This document shows, in pieces, positions 29,570-36,797 of a stretch of DNA of 41,577 bases. A model generated the notes under the pieces. It saw only the letters and a program-made list of their open reading frames with translations, made no database searches and was not told where the DNA came from. The stretch's first letter is position 1. Every line of letters starts with the position of its first letter. The stretch is from NCBI GenBank assembly GCA_026390155.1, contig JAPLGL010000089.1, positions 1 to 41,577 on the forward strand, written 5' to 3'. Position numbers and translations under genes: made by a program. Source of the DNA: Caldisericota bacterium. Its GTDB lineage: Bacteria > Caldisericota > Caldisericia > Cryosericales > Cryosericaceae.

Positions 29570-30459
29570 GGTAAGCCTCCCTTGTAGAACTGTTTCATGG
29601 AGATAGTGAATCCTGTGGACACGTCTGCTCCAGAAGTCTCCCCGATGTCGAGAAACCTGGAGGCAGCATCATGAATCCTGGTCCTGTTGTGCGCAAGAGC
29701 GTCGAGCAGATCCTTGAACTTCTCGTAGACTCTTCCCAGCGAAGCGTACAGCAGGAAGCTGTTTGAGATTTCATTGGAAGTCCTCGCCCTGTTGTATATG
29801 TCATGCCTCAGACCTTCGGTTGGAAGTTGCTTCATCAATCCGTACGCATAGATGGCAATCAGAGTCCCGCTGATGAGGTCATCACCCTGGGGAGTCAGTC
29901 CAAAACCAGCGCCCTTCAGGAGATCGACCTCTTCAATAGAGCCGTTCAAGAATCCTGCATAGGAACGGCGCAGGTGGTCTCTCACACCTATTTCGAAGGG
30001 CGTACTGAAGAAGCCTGCTCTCCTTTCGTCAAGCATGAACGCACAGCTCAACGGTGAGGCTTCACGTATGACGATCTGTTCCAGGAAGTGAAGGTTTGTC
30101 AGAAACTCGCTTGAATCGTGTTCGTCCAGAACAGGCCTTGAATCAAAGACTCCGGCATTACTGAAGTCAATGACAGTGAGATGACAAGCACATTCTTCAC
30201 GACCGGTCAAGAAAGTCAAGTCAGCACTGTCCACGACAATATTGTTCGGTCCTGAACCTATGGCAGGCGTGACAATGGAAACAAGTCTTCCATCAACTAT
30301 GCAGTTGATGACATGTCTGAAGGCAGTATGAACTACGCCCCGCTTTGCATTCAGGTCAATGTCATCGCCAACCGAAACTGCCACTATGTTCACGCTGTTC
30401 CCGGCTTCCTCCAGAAGCGAAGGCACCCCCAGACAAAACGCTGGGGGTGCCCAACTCAC
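29551..30459 (-). CDS. allH: DUF2877 protein, AllH (YlbF)-like; start uncertain (GTG 30393 is an alternative)
   Basis: GAGFGLTPQGDDLISGTLIAIYAYG typical of DUF2877; overlaps allF start; upstream-most GTG lies inside a hairpin. Confidence 0.82.
   Translation of the reverse strand: MSWAPPAFCLGVPSLLEEAGNSVNIVAVSVGDDIDLNAKRGVVHTAFRHVINCIVDGRLVSIVTPAIGSGPNNIVVDSADLTFLTGREECACHLTVIDFSNAGVFDSRPVLDEHDSSEFLTNLHFLEQIVIREASPLSCAFMLDERRAGFFSTPFEIGVRDHLRRSYAGFLNGSIEEVDLLKGAGFGLTPQGDDLISGTLIAIYAYGLMKQLPTEGLRHDIYNRARTSNEISNSFLLYASLGRVYEKFKDLLDALAHNRTRIHDAASRFLDIGETSGADVSTGFTISMKQFYKGGLPWLLKE
30422..30451 (-). promoter_or_regulatory. Strong hairpin in allH leader/start region (attenuator-like)
   Basis: Perfect 11-bp stem GGCACCCCCAG / CTGGGGGTGCC with 8-nt loop. 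Confidence 0.55.
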
Positions 30460-30640
30460 TTATGACTAGACTTCCACTGTCTTTGGAACCCGAGAGGTTC
30501 CTGCCGTCTTCAAGGCGTCCAAGGGAACGGCGCTCGTCAATAACGCTCCAACCATAGCCACGAGACATCTCTGTGCTATCTTGTTCCAGTATTCTTCCGG
30601 CATAGAGCTCCCTCTGTGGAGAACCATCCGTACCCGATCC

Positions 30641-31309
30641 TTAAGTAATGCAGTGCGCATGGACCAGCGCCTCCTTGATGGCAGTATCCACTCTCTCTTT
30701 GCCCCATTCGATGTTACGCTGGATGCTGCTGGCAGCTGCTTCACGGTCCCGCCTGCCGATGGCATCCAGAATTGCCAGATGATCCAGACAGGTTGTTTTG
30801 AGACGTTCGGGATCGGTTATGTCGGAAAGCCGGACAAAGTGGATTTGCTGATCGATATCCTTCAACATGCGCTGCATGACCCGATTTTGCGCAGCCTCTG
30901 CGAGAATCTCGTGAAAACGCTCGTCCTCAAGCACTGCCTGTTCAGCCATGCTGGGAAGTGCGTCATACAGCTGCTGCCAACGTTGTGCCAGGTTGCAGCG
31001 AACAGACTCATCCATCCCGTTCGTGCAGACGATGTCGATCACTGCCAGCTCCAGCACCAACCGGGTATCATACAATTCGTTGATCTCCCTGCTATCGACG
31101 TGGCGCACCGCATATCCCTTGTGTTCCATCTTGTCGATCAGGGAAGCCTCGACGAGCATATTCAGGGCTTCACGCACAGGGCTTCGACTCACCTTGAATT
31201 CGTCACTTATCTCCTGTTCGGTGAGGCGCTGTCCGGGTGGATACACCCAAGTGCTGATGCGGTGGAAAAGGGTCCTGTAAATCTCGCCGCTCATGTTGCG
31301 CCTAGTCAT
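30641..31309 (-). CDS. GntR family regulator, FadR/FCD subfamily
   Basis: N-term wHTH IYRTLFHRISTWVYPPGQRLTEQEISDEFKVSRSPVREALNML; C-term all-helical FCD with ERFHEILAEAAQNRVM. Confidence 0.92.
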   Translation of the reverse strand: MTRRNMSGEIYRTLFHRISTWVYPPGQRLTEQEISDEFKVSRSPVREALNMLVEASLIDKMEHKGYAVRHVDSREINELYDTRLVLELAVIDIVCTNGMDESVRCNLAQRWQQLYDALPSMAEQAVLEDERFHEILAEAAQNRVMQRMLKDIDQQIHFVRLSDITDPERLKTTCLDHLAILDAIGRRDREAAASSIQRNIEWGKERVDTAIKEALVHAHCIT

Positions 31310-31330
31310 GGCCAAATCCTTCGTCAACAC

Positions 31331-31714
31331 CTATTCTTTGAATACGAACACATTCACCGGCTTGCCAGGCCGTTCGTCCGACTCCTTGACCGTGGCATTC
31401 AGTTTCATGCCAGTCTTCGGTTCTTCTACTTCCAGCTGTCCAGATGCCCTCAGTCCGTTTTCGAACTGGACAATCCCGAACAACAGGTACTTCTCGGTGT
31501 ATCCTTCCGGCAAATTCCACACCCGAGTCCAGGTTAGGAGTACGCAGGATCCCTCCAAGTTAAAGGTCTCCCATCCCTTCCCGGTAAGCGGATCTCGTCG
31601 TGCGGAGCACTTTCCACAAACCATGGGGGCTGGATAATACACGGTACCACAGGTGAGGCATTTGTAAGCCTTGATTGTTGGTGCCGTGGCTCCGTACATA
31701 CTGAAATCTATCAT
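31331..31714 (-). CDS. DUF35-type Zn-ribbon/OB-fold protein
   Basis: YKCLTCGTVYYPAPMVCGKCSARR zinc ribbon; GSCVLLTWTRVWNLPEGY...LFGIVQFENGLRASGQL OB; RBS ggggtgag. Confidence 0.88.
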   Translation of the reverse strand: MIDFSMYGATAPTIKAYKCLTCGTVYYPAPMVCGKCSARRDPLTGKGWETFNLEGSCVLLTWTRVWNLPEGYTEKYLLFGIVQFENGLRASGQLEVEEPKTGMKLNATVKESDERPGKPVNVFVFKE

Positions 31715-31724
31715 GTTCTCACCC

Positions 31725-32924
31725 CTAGTCCTTCGCACAGATAAGCGCGACCACGTTGTTACCGAATCCTCCGAAATTGACGGACATGCCGTATCTAGGA
31801 TTCCTCACCTGGCGCCCTTCCTCTGCCTCTCCACGAAGCTGCCTGACGAGTTCCACTGCCTGGGATATACCGGTCGCGCCTACGGGATGACCTTTGGATT
31901 TGAGGCCCCCGGAAGTGTTGATCGGAAGTCGCCCATCAATTTCGGTTTCCCCCTTGCGAACAGCCAGGAAACTCGTTCCCCGCTCAAAGAATCCGACTTC
32001 CTCACTGATGGCCAATTCCAGGATGGTGAAGGCATCATGGAGTTCCGCAAAGGAGATATCCTCTGGTCCCACGCCTGCCATCTTGTAGGCCTTTCCCGCG
32101 GCCAACCTGACCGCATCGAGGCGCAGCGGATCCTTGCGGTTATGCACGCAATGGGTGTCCGTCGCACTGGCAACTCCCGCGATACGGACAGGTTTCTTCT
32201 TGAACTCCTTCACCTTCGGAGAATCCATGTTCACCAGGAGCAGTGCCGCCGCCCCGTCGGAGACTGGACAGGTGGAATACATGCGCAGGGGTTCTGCAAT
32301 GTAGTTGTTCACCACAGCCGCCTCGGGTCCATCGGCGATAGCCTCGATGGTACAGGGAGCTTGGATGTGCGCGTACTTGTTCTTGGCACCATTCTTGTGG
32401 TTCTTCACCGCCACGAGGGCGAGATCCCGCTCTGTCAGGCCATACTTTTCCATGTATAGCCGTGTGAACATGCCTCCAAATGCAGGCAGGGTCAACCCCA
32501 TGTTGTATTCCGCTTCGGTCTCGAGCATCGTAGCCACCACGTCGGTGGCATTCCAGCCGCTCACCTTGCGCATGATTTCTCCACCTACCACCAGGACGAT
32601 ATCGGCCATGCCAGAAGCAACAGCCATATAGCCGATCTTGATGGCGCTGGCCCCCGATGCCGGTCCGTTCTCGACCAGTTCAGCGGGCACTGGCTCCATG
32701 TCCATGCGACTAACCAGGGAAGAGGCCACAGCTGATTGATGGCAGAACATTCCGGAGGCCATGTTGCCGACTATGACCTGATCGATTTCTCGCCTTCGCT
32801 CAAGGAATCCAGCATCCTCGAGGGCGTTGGTAGCCGCATAAGCCATGACGTCCGCCAAATCGTACTCGGACGAGTTGCCAAACCGCGTATGCCCGATCCC
32901 GACAATGCCTACCTTGATAGCCAT
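31725..32924 (-). CDS. Thiolase-fold (SCP2-like) protein lacking the nucleophilic Cys
   Basis: VGIVGIGHTRFGN, VENGPASGASAIKIG (C->P), ELHDAFTILELAISEEVGF, NTSGGLKSKGHPVGATGISQAVEL. Confidence 0.9.
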   Translation of the reverse strand: MAIKVGIVGIGHTRFGNSSEYDLADVMAYAATNALEDAGFLERRREIDQVIVGNMASGMFCHQSAVASSLVSRMDMEPVPAELVENGPASGASAIKIGYMAVASGMADIVLVVGGEIMRKVSGWNATDVVATMLETEAEYNMGLTLPAFGGMFTRLYMEKYGLTERDLALVAVKNHKNGAKNKYAHIQAPCTIEAIADGPEAAVVNNYIAEPLRMYSTCPVSDGAAALLLVNMDSPKVKEFKKKPVRIAGVASATDTHCVHNRKDPLRLDAVRLAAGKAYKMAGVGPEDISFAELHDAFTILELAISEEVGFFERGTSFLAVRKGETEIDGRLPINTSGGLKSKGHPVGATGISQAVELVRQLRGEAEEGRQVRNPRYGMSVNFGGFGNNVVALICAKD

Positions 32925-32927
32925 GTA

Positions 32928-33614
32928 TTATCTCTTGAAGCCGGGAATCTGGACATACTCGCTCGGCATGATGAGTTTGTTGGCCGATTTGAGGTCCTCT
33001 TCAGAAACGGGACGCGTTCCAGTGCATTTCACTTCTCTCGCCGCGTCCCAGAGTTTCCGCGTGAGTGCAAATGTGGGGACGCCACCCAGCTCGCTGCGCA
33101 CTTCGGGGTACTGCGAAGAACGATCCTCAAGCTGCAGCTCAATCATCCAGCGCTTGAATCCGATCGGACTCTCTGCAACGATATACACCTCTTCCTCGCC
33201 CAGGACATCGATATGATGCTCCATCTTCGCTGCAAAGAGCTGAGCTCCGACCCGGAGGCCCCTCTTGATGGCCAGGGTATGCAGGCTCATACCGAGTCTG
33301 TTCGTGACGTGGCGGCTGTTCACGATCCCCGCGATGACTCCATCGATGGAACCGACAAGCACGAATTCGTTGGCCACCCGATAGCGATACCATGCCAGCA
33401 CCTCGGAATACATGCGGGCAGCAACAATGTCATAGTAGTCGGCTGACACACCGATGAGAGGGTAAATGGTTCCAAGCAGGATGCCGGTCTCCTCGCGTCT
33501 CGCCTCACGGACAACCATCTTCTCCCCGGAAGCAAGCGTAATGACTTTGCTCGGATAGGGCTTGAGTGGAATCTCCGGTGGTCTGAGTTTCTTCTCCAAC
33601 TCATCAATAGCCAT
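32928..33614 (-). CDS. GNAT-like acyltransferase-fold protein
   Basis: Region LHTLAIKRGLRVGAQLFAAKMEHHIDVLGEEEVYIVAES-PIGFKRWMIELQLE resembles GNAT motif A/B; RBS aaggaggt. Confidence 0.5.
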   Translation of the reverse strand: MAIDELEKKLRPPEIPLKPYPSKVITLASGEKMVVREARREETGILLGTIYPLIGVSADYYDIVAARMYSEVLAWYRYRVANEFVLVGSIDGVIAGIVNSRHVTNRLGMSLHTLAIKRGLRVGAQLFAAKMEHHIDVLGEEEVYIVAESPIGFKRWMIELQLEDRSSQYPEVRSELGGVPTFALTRKLWDAAREVKCTGTRPVSEEDLKSANKLIMPSEYVQIPGFKR

Positions 33615-33705
33615 GATGTACCTCCTTCTGCGCGGCTGCTTGAGCCATCGCATCACATGAATCCCGGGTCTTCGCGCACAAAACGATCTGCCGTACGTCC
33701 ATCAT
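33604..33705 (-). CDS. Possible 33-aa leader ORF overlapping GNAT-like start
   Basis: gaggagatgatctcATG; MMDVRQIVLCAKTRDSCDAMAQAAAQKEVHHGY*; overlaps 33614 start by 11 nt. Confidence 0.35.
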   Translation of the reverse strand: MMDVRQIVLCAKTRDSCDAMAQAAAQKEVHHGY

Positions 33706-33806
33706 GAGATCATCTCCTCTTAGGGGGCTCCTCGCGAAACCAAGGTTTCGTATTCTCCATCGTACCCGTCTCCTCCGATGTAAACAGCGTTTGCGGGAAT
33801 AGTCGA

Positions 33807-33834
33807 ATTATATGCATGGTTGTATACAAGTCAA
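33807..33834 (-). promoter_or_regulatory. Promoter for GNAT/thiolase/DUF35/gntR operon with GntR-type operator in the spacer
   Basis: Minus strand TTGACT - 16 bp - TATAAT; perfect palindrome TTGTATACAA at 33820-33829. Confidence 0.75.
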
Positions 33835-33884
33835 GAAAGCCGGGTTACTGCTCAGCCTGTTGGTGGACTGGATTAGGTGGACCG

Positions 33885-34319
33885 ATGCGCCATTGCATTA
33901 ACACAGCAAATCCCGCATACTGTGGGCACTGCATCTCAGGAGAATCCTGGTCGGCAAAGGAGATCCATATTCATATCACACGCATCTGGGCTGATGAATC
34001 AGGTGAGTCTCACTATCAGGATGTCGAGATCGTCCTGGTCCCATCTGGACCTTTGGGATGGATGTCCTCTCCCCTTCCCGTGGCGTCAATGATTCTTCGT
34101 GAGAACGAGCCAGGATACGACTATGATTGGCATGTCGCACCCCGAAGACAATACATCGTCATGCTGGCGGGTTCCGTAGAAATTCAGGTGTCTGATGGAG
34201 AATCCAGGACATTCGGACCCGGTGACATCGTTCAGATGGAGGATGTCACCGGCAAGGGACACAAGTCCTGGTCCCCCGACAGCAACCCCAGGAGATCGCT
34301 CTTTCTAACACTGCCTTAA
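33885..34319 (+). CDS. Cupin-domain protein (start uncertain)
   Basis: HVAPRRQYIVMLAGSVEIQVSDGESRTFGPGDIVQMEDVTGKGHKSW. Confidence 0.7.
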   Translation: MRHCINTANPAYCGHCISGESWSAKEIHIHITRIWADESGESHYQDVEIVLVPSGPLGWMSSPLPVASMILRENEPGYDYDWHVAPRRQYIVMLAGSVEIQVSDGESRTFGPGDIVQMEDVTGKGHKSWSPDSNPRRSLFLTLP

Positions 34320-34569
34320 CGATCAAATCCTGCTTTTCCTTTTGGGATCTCTTTCAAGGAAGCAAACCCGTGAAACCGTTGCGGTTCGTCCGCACGGTTC
34401 GCTTGGATTGGGGGATACAACTCGAACTTGTCATCCGCGCTCCTTCGGGTTTCCTGAATAATATAGAAGGGGGACATATGCGCCGAAGTGCCAACAATCC
34501 ATACTCGTCTTAGTCTTTTCCTAACGCTTTACGTCTTCATGCTTTCTTCACTATCTCACGATTTGCCTC

Positions 34570-34597
34570 TTGACATTCATGTGTAACTTAATATTAT
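34570..34597 (+). promoter_or_regulatory. Promoter for SHOCT-like/DUF2089/DUF4097 operon
   Basis: TTGACA - 16 bp - TATTAT upstream of 34637. Confidence 0.65.
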
Positions 34598-34636
34598 TCA
34601 TGTGCAGGTGAGCAAAATTCTACCAGGAGGCACGAG

Positions 34637-34765
34637 ATGACTGACACGACGACGAGATTGATGGACATGGTGTACGATGGCAGGCTGGATATGAGAACGG
34701 CGGCGGCGCTGTTCAACGTCGTCTGGACGGTCAGCGGCAAGCGTGAGTACATCATCAGGGACTGA
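34637..34765 (+). CDS. 42-aa protein with SHOCT-like helix (not in supplied ORF track)
   Basis: RBS aggaggcacgag ATG; MTDTTTRLMDMVYDGRLDMRTAAALFNVVWTVSGKREYIIRD*. Confidence 0.65.
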   Translation: MTDTTTRLMDMVYDGRLDMRTAAALFNVVWTVSGKREYIIRD

Positions 34766-34792
34766 CCAACTATCAGCAACCGGGAGGAACAA

Positions 34793-35188
34793 ATGTCGCA
34801 AGAACACGAGAAGATCGAACGCATGGCCCAGCAAGGCAAACTCTCACGCGCCGAAGCAGATGAACTGATCGCGACGCTAGAGCCGCAAGATTCCGGGCGG
34901 TCCCGTCCACCCATCCAAGGGGCGCAGCCTCGCACACGCCGGACGTTCCGGATCCACGTTGACGAAGCCAACGGAGAACATGTCGACCTCGGATTTCCCA
35001 TGGCGCTCGTGGGCGTCGGCCTGAACATCCTCGCCCGCAGGGGCAAGGCGACCATTGACGTCGACGGCAAGGAAGTTCCCATCGACATCGAGGAAATCAG
35101 GCGCCTGATCTCGGACCCTGCTTTCGTTGGTGAACTGATGAACGTCCACACGGGCGACGGAGCCAGCGTCGTTCTCAGCATCGAGTGA
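34793..35188 (+). CDS. SHOCT-like-domain protein of YvlB/LiaX-type cluster
   Basis: HEKIERMAQQGKLSRAEADELIATLE N-term; RBS gggagg. Confidence 0.75.
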   Translation: MSQEHEKIERMAQQGKLSRAEADELIATLEPQDSGRSRPPIQGAQPRTRRTFRIHVDEANGEHVDLGFPMALVGVGLNILARRGKATIDVDGKEVPIDIEEIRRLISDPAFVGELMNVHTGDGASVVLSIE

Positions 35189-35195
35189 CGCTGTC

Positions 35196-35606
35196 ATGAA
35201 GCGCCTGCCGACGACATGCCCGTCCTGCGGGTCACAGCTGGAGATTGCCGAGCTGCACTGCCCAGCCTGCGGCACGACGGTGCGAGGAACGTACCCGCTC
35301 GACCGGTTCGCGGCCCTGTCCGCCGAGGATGAGCAGTTCCTGCTGACCTTCCTGGCCGCCCGCGGAAACCTGAAAGAAGTCCAGGACCGCCTGGACCTGT
35401 CCTATCCGACCGTGCGCGGCCGTCTGGACAGGGTACTTGGCGCACTGGGACTGGCAGGCGATGACAAGACCGCTGAGAGGATCACACGCAAGCCCGACGT
35501 CATGGACCTGCTGGACAAGCTGGAAGCTGGCGACCTGAGTGTCGACGCGGTCCTGAAAACCATCAAGGGAGGGAGCGATGAACCGGGCGACGGAACGACT
35601 GAGTGA
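35196..35606 (+). CDS. DUF2089 family Zn-ribbon/HTH protein
   Basis: CPSCGSQLEIAELHCPACGTTVRGTYPLDRFAALSAEDEQFLLTFLAARGNLKEVQDRLDLSYPTVRGRLD. Confidence 0.92.
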   Translation: MKRLPTTCPSCGSQLEIAELHCPACGTTVRGTYPLDRFAALSAEDEQFLLTFLAARGNLKEVQDRLDLSYPTVRGRLDRVLGALGLAGDDKTAERITRKPDVMDLLDKLEAGDLSVDAVLKTIKGGSDEPGDGTTE

Positions 35607-36558
35607 GCTGAAGGACAAGGGGCTCATCACCCAGGAACAGTACGACGAGTTGCTGGCGGCTCTCGGAACGGTCGAGAACGGGCTGCTGGAGGCCCCCTCG
35701 ACGTCTCCTGTGCTCGTCGAGCCTGTGCTGCCGACCGCCCCCGTACAGCCATTGGCTCCCACGTCCCCTCTGCAGGTTGTGGGCGGAAGTCTGACCGTGC
35801 GTCTGATTTCCGAAGACCTGCTCGTGCGTGGTGTGCAGGGACTCCCGGCGGTTCGGGTCGTGCGGGGCCAGTCGAGCATCCATACGCATCAAAGCGGCAA
35901 CAACGTCGAGATCGAGTCAGGACTGACCGCGGGGGAATTCCATGGCTTTTCGTTCAGCTTCGGCTTTGGCAGCAATGGCGATCCTGTAGAACTTGAGGTT
36001 CCTGCCGGCATGCCATGCGAGCTCAAAACTGTGTCCGGTGACATCACGGTCATCGATCTTCAGGGCGAAGCCGTCGTGCGCAGCGTGTCTGGCGAGATCG
36101 ATGCCAACCAGATGGCACGCCTCAGGTCTGCACAGTCGACGTCGGGCGACGTCGACCTGGACGAGTGCATCGTCGATGGTGACGTCATCAGCAAGTCGGG
36201 CGACGTCGACATCCGGAACTCGACCGTGCGTGGCATGATCAAGTCCTATTCGGGAGACGTGTCCGTCCTCAACACTGTCCTGAACGATGCCGACGTCCTC
36301 AGTTTCAGCGGGGATGTCAGCCTGGAAGGTGTCACCGTCCAGGGTGGCGCACGCCTGAAGACAACGAGCGGCGACGTGAGCGCAGAACTCGACCAGCACG
36401 ACGTTATGGTGGACGTCGAGACGCGGTCGGGCGAGGCGACGGTCAGAGGGCCGGGCGTCGACGTGGAGGTCCAGCGGAAGCGCATTCCCGTGGGCCTGGC
36501 GACCGTCGAACTCTCGGTGCGTACCGGCAGCGGCGATATCGAGGTACGACTGACGTAG
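35578..36558 (+). CDS. DUF4097 beta-strand repeat protein with N-terminal SHOCT-like helix
   Basis: LSELKDKGLITQEQYDELLAAL; repeated (V/K)SGD(V/I) strands: TVSGDITV, STSGDVDL, KSGDVDI, YSGDVSV, FSGDVSL, TSGDVSA. Confidence 0.9.
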   Translation: MNRATERLSELKDKGLITQEQYDELLAALGTVENGLLEAPSTSPVLVEPVLPTAPVQPLAPTSPLQVVGGSLTVRLISEDLLVRGVQGLPAVRVVRGQSSIHTHQSGNNVEIESGLTAGEFHGFSFSFGFGSNGDPVELEVPAGMPCELKTVSGDITVIDLQGEAVVRSVSGEIDANQMARLRSAQSTSGDVDLDECIVDGDVISKSGDVDIRNSTVRGMIKSYSGDVSVLNTVLNDADVLSFSGDVSLEGVTVQGGARLKTTSGDVSAELDQHDVMVDVETRSGEATVRGPGVDVEVQRKRIPVGLATVELSVRTGSGDIEVRLT

Positions 36559-36584
36559 TTCTCCTTCCGAAAAGGAATCACCTG

Positions 36585-36607
36585 CCCCCGGTTCTCGCAG
36601 CCGGGGG
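36585..36607 (+). terminator. Terminator-like hairpin after DUF4097 gene
   Basis: cccccgg-ttctcgcag-ccggggg. Confidence 0.55.
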
Positions 36608-36626
36608 TTCGCGGTCTTGAACAGAG

Positions 36627-36659
36627 TGTAACATTTCGGAACCGTCCCGAAGTGTTGCA
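36627..36659. repeat. Third copy of GGAACCGTCCCGA palindromic repeat
   Basis: TGTAACATTTCGGAACCGTCCCGAAGTGTTGCA; followed by ccccgcatccgcgggcacgac (36681-36701). Confidence 0.8.
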
Positions 36660-36797
36660 GCTGTACCACGACGTATAGGTCCCCGCATCCGCGGGCACGA
36701 CGGGAAGCAGGGGAACCTCCGCTGATGGGCTGAGGCTGTCACACCTTCCGCGACGTTCTCAGGTATACTGTCAGTACCCTGATCCGTGGAGGAACCA

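Noticed and set aside
30581-31537. 318-aa plus-strand ORF
   Set aside because: Antisense to the GntR and DUF35 genes, both with convincing motifs.
31725-32924. Idea that the thiolase gene is a pseudogene
   Set aside because: The frame is intact, the gene is tightly packed in its operon and all other motifs are retained, so substitution of function is more likely than decay.
34330-34470. Possible small RNA or riboswitch in the cupin 3' region (CCGTGaAACCGttgCGGTTcgtccgCACGG)
   Set aside because: Only a short bulged hairpin; no promoter, terminator or known motif that I can support.
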